DNA from: Providencia huaxiensis
GTDB lineage: Bacteria > Pseudomonadota > Gammaproteobacteria > Enterobacterales > Enterobacteriaceae
Direction: 5' to 3'
Assembly (NCBI RefSeq): GCF_002843235.3
Contig: NZ_CP031123.2
Span: 3,720,001-3,784,000, forward strand
Length of the DNA stretch: 64,000 nt
Below the pieces are notes generated by a model. The model did no database searches. It was not told where the DNA came from and saw only the letters and a program-made list of their open reading frames with translations. Every line of letters starts with the position of its first letter. The stretch's first letter is position 1. The translations under genes were made by a program, and so were the position numbers. Of this stretch, positions 49,911 through 60,768 are shown in pieces.

Positions 49911-51167
49911 TTAAATAACATTACTTTTTGTCATTTCCATAATTTGTTCATCGCTATAACCAAGCTCTTTTAATACTTCGTTATTATGTTCCCCTAGCAA
50001 TGGAGCACTTTTAATTTCAGGAATAAAGGCTGAAAACTTCATTGGGCAACCCACCGTTAAATATGAGCCTCGTTTTGGTTGTTGAACCTCAACAATCGAG
50101 CCACTACGACGCAAAGAAGGGTCATCCATAATTTCTTTCATACTTAATACGGCAGAACATGGCACATCAAACTGATCAAAATAATCGGTTAGCGCATGTT
50201 TATCTTTGTCTTTGGCGATCTCTTCGATTGCATCCCATACATCTTGGATATGGCTTGCGCGTGCCTGTGTAGTGGCAAAAGCAGGGTCAGTTTTCCACTC
50301 GGGACGCCCAATGGCATCACAGGTATTTTCCCAATTATGGTCTTGATTAATAAAATAAATATAAGCATTTGGGTCGGTATCACTGCCTTTACACTTAAGC
50401 ATCGTTCCTGGTTGTCCTCCCCCACTCGCATTACCGCCGCGGGGAACCGCATCACCAAATGTACCATTCGGATACTGTGGATACTCTTCAAGAAAACCCA
50501 GCTTTTCTAGCCGTTGTTGGTCACGCAGTTTCACACGGCATAGGTTAAGTACCGCATCTTGCATCGACATCGTCACACGTTGGCCTTTACCTGTTTTTTC
50601 TCGGTGCAACAGTGCCGTCAGTATGCCAATCAATAAATGCATGCCCGTATTACTATCGCCCAATGCTGCAGCACTTACCGTTGGAGGGCCATCAGGAAAA
50701 CCCGTTGTCGATGCTGAACCACCAGCAGATTGAGCAACATTTTCATAGGCTTTCACATTCGCATACGGCGAGTTCTCATTAAACCCTTTAATCGAACCAA
50801 AAATTAACCGTGGGTTGAGCTCTTGGATGTGCTCCCACGTAAACCCCATATGGTCGATAGCCCCCGGATGAAAATTTTCAACTAATACATCAGATTGACG
50901 TATTAGCTTCTCCATTACGGCTTTTCCCTCTGGCGTTTTGGTATTGAGCTCTAAAGAGCGTTTGTTACTATTTAACATCGTAAAATACAGTGCATCCACA
51001 TCAGGAATATCTCGCAATTGATTACGCGTCACATCCCCAACCCCTGGCCGTTCAATTTTGATCACATCGGCACCGAACCAAGCAAGCATTTGTGTACAAG
51101 ATGGGCCTGACTGAACCCCTGTAAAATCAAGAACGCGTATCCCATCAAGCGGTTTTGAAGAAGTCAT
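49911..51167 (-). CDS. Second formyl-CoA:oxalate CoA-transferase paralogue (class III)
   Basis: 418 residues, a close paralogue of the Frc protein at 54063-55313 over its whole length, sharing [20 protein letters not shown] and the catalytic aspartate in [10 protein letters not shown]. The glycine-rich active-site loop, [12 protein letters not shown] in the first copy, reads [12 protein letters not shown] here, so it may differ in substrate or rate. In the E. coli yfd operon this last place is held by YfdE, an acetyl-CoA:oxalate CoA-transferase of a different subfamily. AAAGGTG precedes the ATG. Last gene of the operon. Confidence 0.9.
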   Translation of the reverse strand: MTSSKPLDGIRVLDFTGVQSGPSCTQMLAWFGADVIKIERPGVGDVTRNQLRDIPDVDALYFTMLNSNKRSLELNTKTPEGKAVMEKLIRQSDVLVENFHPGAIDHMGFTWEHIQELNPRLIFGSIKGFNENSPYANVKAYENVAQSAGGSASTTGFPDGPPTVSAAALGDSNTGMHLLIGILTALLHREKTGKGQRVTMSMQDAVLNLCRVKLRDQQRLEKLGFLEEYPQYPNGTFGDAVPRGGNASGGGQPGTMLKCKGSDTDPNAYIYFINQDHNWENTCDAIGRPEWKTDPAFATTQARASHIQDVWDAIEEIAKDKDKHALTDYFDQFDVPCSAVLSMKEIMDDPSLRRSGSIVEVQQPKRGSYLTVGCPMKFSAFIPEIKSAPLLGEHNNEVLKELGYSDEQIMEMTKSNVI

Positions 51168-51187
51168 AATTCACCTTTTTACAAAAC

Positions 51188-51217
51188 TGCCATGACGTAA
51201 TCTCTCACGCCATGGCA
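51188..51217 (-). repeat. Intercistronic inverted repeat between AEC carrier and second frc gene
   Basis: TGCCATG (51188-51194) and CATGGCA (51211-51217) can pair, between frc paralogue and carrier genes. Small hairpin without T run; possible mRNA processing or stability element. Confidence 0.35.
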
Positions 51218-51242
51218 ACTCATTTTGCCCCATTGACTCTTT

Positions 51243-52199
51243 CTATGAAACGAGTCGAGAGATATAGATCCACGCTGGAGCAGCAATGATAAAACCAAGT
51301 ACACTCACCGCCAGCGACGCTGTTCCTGTGCGGGTATACAGATTAAAACGACTTGCAATAATGATCCCAGAGAAAGCAGGTGGTAACGCTCCGGCTAATA
51401 CCATCATTTGCAGTTGCTCTGTTCCCATATTAAACATCATACCCGCCAGCAACATTAATCCTGGCATTAACACTAGCTTTAATAACGTGTTATAGACAAT
51501 CTCACCATCGAATTCGAACTTATTCGCGGCTAATGTCAGACCGGCAGCAAATACCGCAACACCTGAGTTTGCTTTCGCGATTAAATCAAATGTCGGGTCC
51601 CAAACCGTTGGGATTTTCACACCAACCAGTACCAGTGCAGTCGCAAGTACTGGGGCCCATACGACAGGTTCTTTAAAGGCTGATATTAATGCATCCATAC
51701 CGCCACCGCCCTTTTTACCTTCCGCATCAGACGGGTTCAGTAAGAATAAGCCAATCGGAATTGTAATGGCATTAACGATGATGGATATAATGGCAACAAC
51801 TAACCCCGTTGAAACGGTTTCACCATAAATAGGGTCTAAAACCGCGAACCCTAAGAAACCAATTGTCGGAGAACCTGCAATTAATGCACATACTGCGGCT
51901 TCGCCACGACTATGTTTAAAAATATATTTACAGCTAAAAAATGAGAAAAAGAAACAAACAAGTAAGACTACAAATGAAATAATAGTCAATTTAGCGTCTG
52001 CAAATATCATTTCTCGATTTGCGCGAGCGATAGAAACAAATAATGCAGCAGGTAATGCGTAATTTAATACCAACTTATTAAATGCTTTTGCTTGGTCACT
52101 GGTAAACACATTTCGTTTACCACTCACATAACCTAATACCATAATAATAATGATAGGTAATAGGTCGCTCATAAAAATCTTATACATAAAATCAGCCAT
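51243..52199 (-). CDS. AEC-family carrier (YfdV-like, auxin efflux carrier superfamily)
   Basis: 318 residues from ATG 52199 (AGGTGG five bases upstream; GTG 52208 also in frame). Ten membrane spans in two halves joined by a loop with GKKGGGG near residue 170. AEC proteins move organic anions or amino acids. Its place between oxc and the second frc matches YfdV of the E. coli oxalate/acid-tolerance operon, so an oxalate, formate or related anion is a reasonable guess. Confidence 0.88.
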   Translation of the reverse strand: MADFMYKIFMSDLLPIIIIMVLGYVSGKRNVFTSDQAKAFNKLVLNYALPAALFVSIARANREMIFADAKLTIISFVVLLVCFFFSFFSCKYIFKHSRGEAAVCALIAGSPTIGFLGFAVLDPIYGETVSTGLVVAIISIIVNAITIPIGLFLLNPSDAEGKKGGGGMDALISAFKEPVVWAPVLATALVLVGVKIPTVWDPTFDLIAKANSGVAVFAAGLTLAANKFEFDGEIVYNTLLKLVLMPGLMLLAGMMFNMGTEQLQMMVLAGALPPAFSGIIIASRFNLYTRTGTASLAVSVLGFIIAAPAWIYISRLVS

Positions 52200-52225
52200 A
52201 AGACCCACCTATTTTTGGCAATAAG

Positions 52226-52264
52226 ACCCCGTACGCCACTCATTAAAAATGAGCCGCGTAGGGT
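52226..52264 (-). repeat. Hairpin between oxc and the AEC carrier gene
   Basis: ACTCATT/AATGAG forms an inner stem and ACCCCGTACG/CGCGTAGGGT an imperfect outer one, in the 93-base gap between oxc and the carrier gene. Lacks a T run; may reduce or stabilise downstream mRNA. Confidence 0.45.
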
Positions 52265-52292
52265 TATCTTTGTTAGTTAACGTTATACTGCG

Positions 52293-53996
52293 TTAATTTT
52301 TTACGACAGACTTCGGATTTAAATTACCAATATGGCCACTTTCCGTTCCAACTGCAGGGTCAATAACAACATTTATCAAGGTTGGATGACCCGATGTTAA
52401 ACCGGCCTTCAAAGCCTCCTGTACTTCTGCAGGCGTTGTTGCTTGATAGCCAATGCCACCAAAAGCCTCAATCATTTTGTCATAACGAGCGCCGCCCATT
52501 AAAACGGTAGGAGAAGGGTCTTGGTCACCATGGAGATTTACGCCATCACCACGGTAAATTCCGCCATTATTGAAAATCAAAATAGTGACAGGCAATTTGT
52601 AGCGACAAATCGTTTCAATTTCCATACCACTAAAACCGAATGCGCTATCGCCTTCAATCGCCACAACCGGCTTACCACTGGTTACAGCGGCACCGACTGC
52701 ATAACCCATTCCAACGCCCATCACGCCCCATGTTCCACAATCTAAGCGTTTGCGCGGTTGGTACATATCAATAATATTTCGTCCATTATCAAGCGTGTTA
52801 GCGCCTTCATTGACGACATAAACGTCTTGGTGATCGACCAGCACATCTCGGATTGCACGTAACGCATTGAAGTAATTCATCGGAGAAGTGTCAGTGTTTA
52901 ACTTAACTGCCATTTTCTCGACATTAATTTTCTTGTGCTCATCAATACTAGCGAGCCATTCCGTTGGGGATTTAACAGGGGTTGATTTAAGCCCTGCCAA
53001 TAAAGACTCAATACTTGAATAAATATCACCAACAACGGGGGCGGTTATTGGCCGGTTACTATCAATTTCGGAAGGTTCAATATCTAACTGAATGAATTGC
53101 GTTTCTGGCGACCAGTGCTTGCCTTTACCATGGTCAAGCAACCAATTAAGGCGTGCGCCCATTAACACCACAACATCCGCACTGGATAAGGCATATGAGC
53201 GAGCAGATGCCGCTGACTGTGGGTGTGTATCTGGTAACAGCCCTTTTGCCATTGACATCGGTAAATAAGGGATACCGGTTGTTTCAATAAATTGGCGAAT
53301 ATTGTCATCCGCTTGGGCATAAGCTGCGCCTTTACCCAAAATAATTAATGGCCGCTTAGCCGATGCCAGCAACTTAAGGGCTTTATTTACTGAATCAGGT
53401 GATGGAATTTGTCTTGGTGCAGGGTCTTCAACGGTAAAAATGGTTTTATCCGCAGCGTCCTTATCCATCACGGCAGATAAAACTTCCGTTGTTAAGTCCA
53501 AATAAACCCCACCCGGGCGGCCTGATACCGAAGCGCGAATAGCTCGAGCGAGTGCGATACCAAGATCTTCAGGTTTATTCACACGGTAAGACGCCTTTAC
53601 AAAAGGTTTTGCCGTGTTCATTTGGTCTAATTCTTCGTAATCACCCTGCTGCAAATCAATTATCGCTCTGTCGCTCGAACCACTGATTTGGATCATTGGA
53701 AAACCGTTGGTGGTTGCATTCGCGAGTGCCACCATGCCATTTAAAAAACCCGGCGCTGAAACTGTTAAACAGATACCCGGTTTCTGGGTAATAAAACCAC
53801 TAATTGCAGCTGCATTACCTGCGGATTGTTCATGGCGAAATCCAATATAGCGAATGCCTTCAGCTTGCGCATGCCTTGCCATGTCCGTTACTGGAATTCC
53901 AACAACACCGTAGATTGTATCAATGCCATTTTTTTTAAGTGCATCGACAATGATATGCATACCATCAGTCAGGTTTTGGGTTTGATCAGCAGACAT
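52293..53996 (-). CDS. oxc: Oxalyl-CoA decarboxylase
   Basis: Thiamine-diphosphate enzyme turning oxalyl-CoA into formyl-CoA and CO2 in the cytosol. 567 residues (E. coli YfdU 564). N-terminal VVGIPVTDMARHAQ and FRHEQSAGNAA with the ThDP-activating glutamate; C-terminal ThDP motif GDSAFGFSGMEIETIC...NNGGIY. GAGGT precedes the ATG. Second gene of the oxalate operon, 66 bases after frc. Confidence 0.96.
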   Translation of the reverse strand: MSADQTQNLTDGMHIIVDALKKNGIDTIYGVVGIPVTDMARHAQAEGIRYIGFRHEQSAGNAAAISGFITQKPGICLTVSAPGFLNGMVALANATTNGFPMIQISGSSDRAIIDLQQGDYEELDQMNTAKPFVKASYRVNKPEDLGIALARAIRASVSGRPGGVYLDLTTEVLSAVMDKDAADKTIFTVEDPAPRQIPSPDSVNKALKLLASAKRPLIILGKGAAYAQADDNIRQFIETTGIPYLPMSMAKGLLPDTHPQSAASARSYALSSADVVVLMGARLNWLLDHGKGKHWSPETQFIQLDIEPSEIDSNRPITAPVVGDIYSSIESLLAGLKSTPVKSPTEWLASIDEHKKINVEKMAVKLNTDTSPMNYFNALRAIRDVLVDHQDVYVVNEGANTLDNGRNIIDMYQPRKRLDCGTWGVMGVGMGYAVGAAVTSGKPVVAIEGDSAFGFSGMEIETICRYKLPVTILIFNNGGIYRGDGVNLHGDQDPSPTVLMGGARYDKMIEAFGGIGYQATTPAEVQEALKAGLTSGHPTLINVVIDPAVGTESGHIGNLNPKSVVKN

Positions 53997-54062
53997 GTCT
54001 ACCTCATAATTAACTGATTGAAAGATTAAAGGGAGCGATTTATCACTCCCAAATTTTTAAAG

Positions 54063-55313
54063 TTAGATCGCTTTGTTTGTACGCATAGCTGCAATTTCAT
54101 CTGCGCTATAACCTAGTTCAGTTAGAACTTGCTCGGTGTGCTCACCCAGTAATGGCGCACTTTTGATATCCGGTGTAAAGGAAGAGAATTTCATCGGGCA
54201 ACCCACCGTCAAGTAAGTTCCGCGTTTTGGCTGCTCAACTTCAACAATACTTCCACTCTTACGCAGAGATTGGTCTCGTGCAATTTCACGCATACTGAGT
54301 ACAGGGGCGCAAGGTACACCGTATTTACTCAAATATTCGACCGCTTCATGTTTATCTTTATCCGCTAAGAATTTTTCAATTTCAGCAAAAATATCAAAGA
54401 TATGAGGCTGACGAGCCTTTGGTGTATTGTAAGCAGGATCAGTTGCCCATTCAGGCTTACCAATAGCGACACAGGTTTGCTCCCAGTCCTGTTCTTGGAT
54501 AGTAAAATAAATATAAGCATTTGGGTCAGTTTCCCAGCCTTTACATTTTAAGATCCAACCTGGCTGCCCACCACCGCCTGCATTACCACCACGAGGAACA
54601 GCATCACCAAACGTACCATTTGGATATTGCGGGTATTCTTCAAGGTAACCAATTTTCTCTAAACGTTGCTGGTCGCGAAGTTTGACACGGCACAAGTTAA
54701 GAACAGCATCTTGCATCGACATAGTCACTCGCTGGCCTTTTCCTGTTTTCTCGCGATGTAATAGCGCGGCAAGTAAGCCAATCAACAAATGCATACCCGT
54801 ATTACTATCACCTAACGCAGCGGCACTCACTAATGGAGGGCCATCCCAAAAACCTGTAGTAGAGGCGGCGCCACCTGCTGCCTGAGCAACGTTTTCATAA
54901 GCTTTAACATCTGCGTAAGGCGAGTCTTCATCAAAGCCTTTGATAGAGCCAAAAATCAGGCGAGGGTTTAGTTCTTGAATGTGCTCCCAAGTAAAACCCA
55001 TATGGTCAATCGCACCTGGGTGGAAGTTCTCAACGAGGACGTCGGCCTGCTTAATCAGCCGCTCCATAACCTCTTTGCCTTCAGGTGTCTTTGTATTTAA
55101 TTCCACTGAACGCTTATTACTATTAAGCATCGTGAAATACAGCGCATCCACATCAGGGATATCCCTTAATTGATTACGCGTGACATCTCCAACTCCCGGA
55201 CGCTCAATCTTAATAACATCCGCACCGAACCATGCTAACATTTGAGTACAAGATGGTCCTGATTGTACTCCAGTAAAATCGAGCACTTTTATACCTTGTA
55301 AAGGAAGATCCAT
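54063..55313 (-). CDS. frc: Formyl-CoA:oxalate CoA-transferase
   Basis: Moves CoA from formyl-CoA to oxalate, giving formate and oxalyl-CoA. Class III CoA-transferase of 416 residues (E. coli YfdW 416). Motifs: [17 protein letters not shown], catalytic D in ALGDSNTG near residue 167, and the flexible glycine loop [18 protein letters not shown] lies before the ATG. First gene of the frc-oxc-carrier-frc2 operon; in other enterics this operon is induced by acid. It faces away from, but lies next to, formate dehydrogenase genes on the same strand. Confidence 0.96.
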   Translation of the reverse strand: MDLPLQGIKVLDFTGVQSGPSCTQMLAWFGADVIKIERPGVGDVTRNQLRDIPDVDALYFTMLNSNKRSVELNTKTPEGKEVMERLIKQADVLVENFHPGAIDHMGFTWEHIQELNPRLIFGSIKGFDEDSPYADVKAYENVAQAAGGAASTTGFWDGPPLVSAAALGDSNTGMHLLIGLLAALLHREKTGKGQRVTMSMQDAVLNLCRVKLRDQQRLEKIGYLEEYPQYPNGTFGDAVPRGGNAGGGGQPGWILKCKGWETDPNAYIYFTIQEQDWEQTCVAIGKPEWATDPAYNTPKARQPHIFDIFAEIEKFLADKDKHEAVEYLSKYGVPCAPVLSMREIARDQSLRKSGSIVEVEQPKRGTYLTVGCPMKFSSFTPDIKSAPLLGEHTEQVLTELGYSADEIAAMRTNKAI

Positions 55314-55934
55314 GTATTACCTCTTTATTTAGCCATCGTATATGGAATGGAATGAATTATATTTAATAGAAAATTTGAATTATTTTAAATACAATAACAA
55401 TTCACTCCATTAAATTATATTCAATAATTATCAACTATTTGTATTAAATATCACTATCGATGTCCAGTAATTAACTAATTAAATTTACTTTTAACTCAAT
55501 AGCCCTAAAATAAAATAAAATACAGCAATTAATTTTATTACTGTTCAATAAATGAATAATGATAAAACCAAATAATCTATGTATTATTTAGATGCTCTTA
55601 ATTAGACTTTATTTAACCCATCGAATAAAGACAAACAATAAAACCAAAAAAACAAATAAATAACAAATAGATAGAAAAATAAAATGTAAAAAAAAACATT
55701 ATTAGAAATAATTCAATAATAACCGCGATTTTATTGAGTTATTTCTAATAATTAAAATGCAAAAATCAGTTCAATGTTGAAAACGATTAGTTCTAAAAAA
55801 TGTTTTTTATATTGAAATTAAATATAAAAATAGTAGCAGCTTAAAATAAGCACTATTATAGTAAAAAAAAACCCACAAAGTCGACTTTGTGGGTTTTAGA
55901 TTTTTAACAAACATATACCGTTTGCTAAATACCT
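55314..55934. other. AT-rich intergenic region between fdoI and frc (621 bases)
   Basis: Extremely AT-rich, with no open frame I would call a gene. It should hold the promoter of the oxalate operon near 55320-55450 and ends with the fdo terminator. The low GC makes it a likely H-NS-bound segment; this is inference. Confidence 0.6.
55867..55897 (-). terminator. Terminator of the fdoGHI operon
   Basis: Perfect palindrome AACCCACAAAGTC/GACTTTGTGGGTT, and on the minus strand a run of eight or more T residues follows directly. 38 bases past the fdoI stop. Confidence 0.9.
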
Positions 55935-56594
55935 TTATGTATTCTTTTCTTGCTCTTGCTTTTGTTGCTTTTCTTTTTCAAGAAGTTGGCGGTACCACAG
56001 CGGGTGGTGCTTTCTTGCCCAGCCACGGGTAACCCAACCTTCAACCATCGCACGAACTGAGCCTTTTACCCAGATTGCTGCGTAAGCGTGAACCACAATC
56101 ATGATAATCAGCGCAATTGCAGAGAGCGAGTGAATAAGGATCGCCGCACGATAAACAGGGATTGGGAAGTAATCGGCGAAATAAGGACGCCACATGATCA
56201 CTCCTGTGACCACCAGCGCCAATAAGCAGATAGTCACCACCCAATACACCCCTTTTTGACCGAGGTTATATTGGCCAACATCGCCCGCTTCTTCGTTTTT
56301 CAGTACTTTACCGATATTTTTTGCCCACTTGATATCTTCTTTATTAATGAAGTTATGGTGGAAATAACGGAAAAACATAAATACGAACAGCAAGAACATC
56401 GCCGTCCCCACGAATGGATGCAAAATTCGCGACAGCTGTGGCGTGCCTAAAATGTTCATAAACCAGTTTAGTGAAGGGAAAAAGAACCCTAGCCCACTGA
56501 TTGCGGTGAACAAAAAGCAAATCACAACCGCCCAGTGATTGATCCTTTCAATCGGTTTATGGCGGATAATTTTGTCGTTATCATCTGGCATCAT
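55935..56594 (-). CDS. fdoI: Formate dehydrogenase-O cytochrome b556 subunit
   Basis: Inner membrane diheme subunit that passes electrons from the beta subunit to the quinone pool. 219 residues, four spans. Heme-ligand histidines are in [25 protein letters not shown] and VVHAYAA. The segment [14 protein letters not shown] resembles FdoI rather than FdnI. ATGA overlap with fdoH. Confidence 0.93.
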   Translation of the reverse strand: MMPDDNDKIIRHKPIERINHWAVVICFLFTAISGLGFFFPSLNWFMNILGTPQLSRILHPFVGTAMFLLFVFMFFRYFHHNFINKEDIKWAKNIGKVLKNEEAGDVGQYNLGQKGVYWVVTICLLALVVTGVIMWRPYFADYFPIPVYRAAILIHSLSAIALIIMIVVHAYAAIWVKGSVRAMVEGWVTRGWARKHHPLWYRQLLEKEKQQKQEQEKNT

Positions 56595-57535
56595 TTCTGA
56601 TCCTCCCCTTCTTTTGATTTCGAAGTGTCAGATGACATTGCATTATGCAAATCTTCTAAAGCCTCTTCTTCATCTTTTTTGGAGACGCGGTTCGGACCAA
56701 TACCCACATAGTGGAAGATGGCCGCCGCAAATGTTGCAGCAAAACCAACCGCTGCTAACGGCTTCCAGATACCTTTCCAGAAAGTCACTGTTGGGCTGAT
56801 TGTCGGGTTCTCCGGCAATCCGTGATACAGCTGAGGTTTATCTGCATGGTGCAGAACATACATCACGTGCGTACCACCAACACCTTCTGGGTCATATAAA
56901 CCTGCGTTTGCATAACCACGTGTTTTCAGCTCATCAACACGCTCGCCAGCCATGTTAATCATGTCCTCTTTGCTACCAAAATGGATAGCGCCTGTTGGAC
57001 AGGTTTTCACACATGCAGGTTCTTGACCAACTTCAACGCGGTCAACACACAGCGTACATTTGTATGCGCGGTTATCTTCTGGGTTGATACGCGGTACATC
57101 AAACGGGCAACCCGCGATACAATAACCACAACCAATACAGTGCTCTGATTGGAAATCAACGATACCGTTTTTGTACTGAACTATTGCACCTTCTGAAGGA
57201 CACGCCTTCAGACAGCCCGGGTCAGCACAGTGCATACAGCCATCTTTACGGATCAGCCATTCAAATTTATCGTTCTCTTCCACTTCAGAGAAGCGCATTA
57301 CCGTCCATGACTTAGCGGTTAAATCTGTTGGGTTATCATATACCCCAACGTTAGTACCGATTTTGTCACGGATGTCGTTCCATTCGGAACACGCGACCTG
57401 ACAAGCTTTACAGCCGATACAGGTCGTCACATCGATAAGCTTTGCAACTTCTTCCTTATAGTCCCGCACCTGAGGCGCGGGAGTCAGGGAATTGGTGGCA
57501 GAGCGACGAATAATGTCCTGAGATTGCATTGACAT
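56591..57535 (-). CDS. fdoH: Formate dehydrogenase-O iron-sulfur beta subunit
   Basis: 314 residues with four ferredoxin-type [4Fe-4S] motifs: [45 protein letters not shown] and [21 protein letters not shown]. One C-terminal membrane span near 250-275 anchors it on the periplasmic side. AGGAG precedes the ATG, 11 bases after fdoG; overlaps fdoI. Confidence 0.96.
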   Translation of the reverse strand: MSMQSQDIIRRSATNSLTPAPQVRDYKEEVAKLIDVTTCIGCKACQVACSEWNDIRDKIGTNVGVYDNPTDLTAKSWTVMRFSEVEENDKFEWLIRKDGCMHCADPGCLKACPSEGAIVQYKNGIVDFQSEHCIGCGYCIAGCPFDVPRINPEDNRAYKCTLCVDRVEVGQEPACVKTCPTGAIHFGSKEDMINMAGERVDELKTRGYANAGLYDPEGVGGTHVMYVLHHADKPQLYHGLPENPTISPTVTFWKGIWKPLAAVGFAATFAAAIFHYVGIGPNRVSKKDEEEALEDLHNAMSSDTSKSKEGEDQK

Positions 57536-57546
57536 AATTTATCTCC

Positions 57547-60500
57547 TTACACCTTTTCCACATTGACAAGGAATGATTTAAATTCCGGTGTCTGAGTATT
57601 CGCATCACCCACATACGGGGTTAATGTGTTGGCAATAAAGCCTTTCACAGCCAAGCCTTCAAAGCCCCAGTGAATTGGAATACCGATAGTATCGATATCT
57701 TTTCCAGCCACTTTCAGCGTATGAATACGTTTGGTCACCACCGCTTTCGCTTTGATGTAACCACGTTTGGAGCTAACTTTCACCGTATCGCCTTGCTTGA
57801 TACCTTTCTCATTCGCTAAACGTTCACCAATTTCAATGAACTGCTGTGGCTGAATGATGGCATTTAATAAGGCGTGTTTTGTCCAATAGTGGAAATGCTC
57901 GGTTAAGCGATAAGTCGTTCCCACGTAAGGGAATTCTGTCGCTTTACCCATTTGCGCCCAGTCGTCTTTAAATACGCGTGCAGCAGGGTTTGAGACCACA
58001 TTTGGATGCAATGGATTCGTATCCAGTGGCGTTTCAATCGGCTCGTAGTGCTCTGGGAATGGGCCTTCGGCCATTTTATCCAATGCAAATAGACGCCCCA
58101 TCCCTTCTGGCTGCATGATAAACGGACCAACACCACTACCCGGTGCAGCATTGCTATAGTCAGGAATATCCATGCCTATCCATTTGCTGCCATTCCACTC
58201 GAGGATTTGGCGTTTTGGATCCCACGGTTTACCCATTGGGTCTGCCGATGCGCGGTTATAAATAACACGACGGTTCAGAGGCCATGCCCATGCCCAACCT
58301 AATGTGTTACCCAGACCCGTTGGGTCAGAGTTATCACGGTTGGCCATTTGGTTACCTTTTGGTGTCCAGCTACCTGCGAAAATCCAGCAACCACTTGCGG
58401 TCGTACCATCATCACGCAATTGAGCAAACGAGCTCAGCAGTTCGCCTTTTTTCGCAATAACGTTGCCATCAGCATCTTTCAAGTCAACTAAGGCATAGCC
58501 ATTGTTTTCTTGGGCAACTTCTTCTGGCGTTGGGTTATCACGGTCGAAGTAATTCCAAGTCATACTCAGAACTTGTTCAGGCACCGCACCACCTTCAGAG
58601 GCATACAGTTGGCGTAAACGGTGGAAAATACCGGACAGGATTTCACCATCACTAATCGCTTCACCAGGGGCATCTGCGCCTTTCCAGTGCCACTGTAGCC
58701 AACGCGCTGAGTTAACAATCGAACCATTTTCTTCAGCAAAACAGCAAGATGGCAGACGGAATACAGTAGTTTGGATTTCTGCCGGGTTCACATCATTCAT
58801 TTCACCGTGGTTTTGCCAGAAATTCGACGTTTCCGTATTCAATGGGTCAACGGTAATCAAGAATTTCAGTTTTGACAGCGACTTAACAACTTTATTTTTA
58901 TTCGGGAATGAGGCTAATGGGTTAAAGCCTTGGCAAATATAGCCATTCACTTCCCCCTTATCCATCATCTCGAAATAACGCAGCACATCGTAGCCTTGAT
59001 CCCATTTCGGTAATAAATCAAAGCCCCAATTATTTTCTTTCTGCGCTTTATCGCCATAGAACGTCTTCATCAAACTAACAAAGAATTTCGGGTAGTTACC
59101 CCAATAGTTTACCTGGCCTTCAACCGTCGCTTTTGGCGTGTTTGCAGCTAAGTAACTTTCTAATGTGGTTTGTTTGTCTGATGGTAAGGTTAAATAACCC
59201 GGCAAGCTTTGAGATAACAATCCTAAGTCAGTTAAACCTTGGATATTGGAGTGTCCACGCAGGGCATTTACACCACCACCTAACATCCCCATATTACCCA
59301 GCAGTAATTGGATCATCGCCATGGTACGGATATTTTGCGCACCCACGGTATGTTGAGTCCAACCTAATGCGTATAAGAACGAGGCGGTTTTATCTTTAGC
59401 GCTGGTTTCTGCAAGGTACTCACAGACTTGCAAGAAGTCTTTGATTGGCGTACCACAGATGTTATTCACCACTTCAGGTGTATAACGGCTGACGTGCTCT
59501 TTTAATAGGTTTAACACACAGCGTGGGTGTTTCAGAGTTGGATCACGCAGCGCAAGGCCGTTTTCATCCATCTCATAGTTCCACGTGGTTTTATCGTATT
59601 GACGTTTTTCTTCGTCATAACCTGTAAACAGGCCATCATCAAACCCATAATCTTCACGAATAACTAAACTGGCGTTGGTATACGCTTCCACGTATTCACG
59701 CTGAATTTTTTCATTATCCAGTAAATATTTGATAACACCTGATAAAAACGCGATATCAGTCCCTGAACGGATAGGCGTGTAAAAATCCGCCACAGCCGCT
59801 GTACGGGTAAAGCGTGGGTCAATAACAATTAATTTGGCTTTATTATGGATTTTAGCTTCCATCGCCCAGCGGAAACCGACTGGATGCGCTTCTGCCGCAT
59901 TACCACCCATAACGACAACTAGGTTTGCATTTTTAATGTCAACCCAGTGGTTGGTCATCGCACCGCGACCAAATGTTGGAGCAAGACTTGCTACCGTTGG
60001 TCCGTGTCAGACACGCGCTTGGTTATCAACGGCAAGCATGCCGAGAGCGCGGGTGAATTTTTGCGTTACAAATCCGCTTTCGTTACTACCAGCCGATGCG
60101 CACAGCATACCGGTGGTTAGCCAACGGTTAACCGTCACACCATCTTTATTTTTCTCAATAAAGTTCGCATCGCGGTCTTCTTTCATTAGCTTAGCGATAC
60201 GATCAAATGCGTCGTTCCAAGTGATACGTTTCCACTCATTCGTACCCGGCTCACGCACTTCAGGGTATTTCAAGCGGCTTTCACTGTGGATAAAATCGAT
60301 AAGTCCAGCACCTTTCGGACAAAGTGCACCACGGTTTACCGGATGATCCGGGTCCCCTTCAATATGGAAAATGCTCTCTTTAGCATTTTTCGCGCCATCA
60401 CCGAGGCTGTACATCAACAGCCCACAGCCGACAGAACAGTAGGTACAGGTATTTCTGGTTTCCTTCGCACGCAGTAATTTATACTGGCGCGTTGACGCTA

Positions 60501-60594
60501 ACGCGGTGGCGGGTGCAAAACCCAAGGCCGCTGCCGTCGTACCTGCCATACCGCCAGCGCAGATCTTAAAGAACTGCCTTCTGCTGACTTGCAT
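57547..60594 (-). CDS. fdoG: Formate dehydrogenase-O major subunit, selenocysteine-containing
   Basis: Molybdopterin enzyme oxidising formate to CO2 on the periplasmic side. 1015 residues when the in-frame TGA at 60009-60007 is read as selenocysteine; it falls at residue 196, the position known in E. coli FdnG/FdoG, within NQARV-U-HGPTVASLAPTFG. Tat signal SRRQFFK at the N-terminus; [4Fe-4S] cysteines in CTYCSVGCGLLMYS and ALCPKGAG. Start MQVSRRQF at 60594 has GAGGAG upstream; an ATG nine codons earlier is less likely. C-terminal FKSFLVNVEKV matches FdoG more than FdnG. Needs SelA/SelB (34.1-37.4 kb), FdhD and FdhE. Confidence 0.97.
59965..60009 (-). promoter_or_regulatory. UGA-selenocysteine codon with bacterial SECIS hairpin in fdoG
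   Basis: Directly after the TGA the minus strand can fold with AGCAA-GUC-UUGCU (59980-59992) as the apical stem-loop, including the loop G-U expected for SelB binding, at the normal distance from the UGA. The downstream protein sequence continues without change of frame into strongly conserved FdoG. Confidence 0.85.
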
Positions 60595-60768
60595 GGGGAT
60601 CTCCTCATTTACATTGCTCATGTTTACCTAACGTCAATCGCGATAATCAGGTAAACTCTTCTTATTCAACGTTATCCTTACGTATCCAGGTTCATTGCCT
60701 GGCAAATGGTGTAAATTCTTTTTACCCATAATTAATATTATGTATCATTAATGCTAGGAATTCATCTA

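Noticed and set aside
50189..50510. Open frames of 100 and 104 codons inside the second frc gene
   Set aside because: Both overlap a clear CoA-transferase frame and resemble no known protein.
59834..60346. 170-codon open frame on the plus strand
   Set aside because: Lies antisense within fdoG, has no family resemblance and no ribosome binding site; a shadow of codon bias.
57547..60621. Two separate open frames (57547-59958 and 60007-60621) that could be read as a broken formate dehydrogenase gene
   Set aside because: They are one gene in the same frame with a UGA at the known selenocysteine position and a SECIS-like hairpin.
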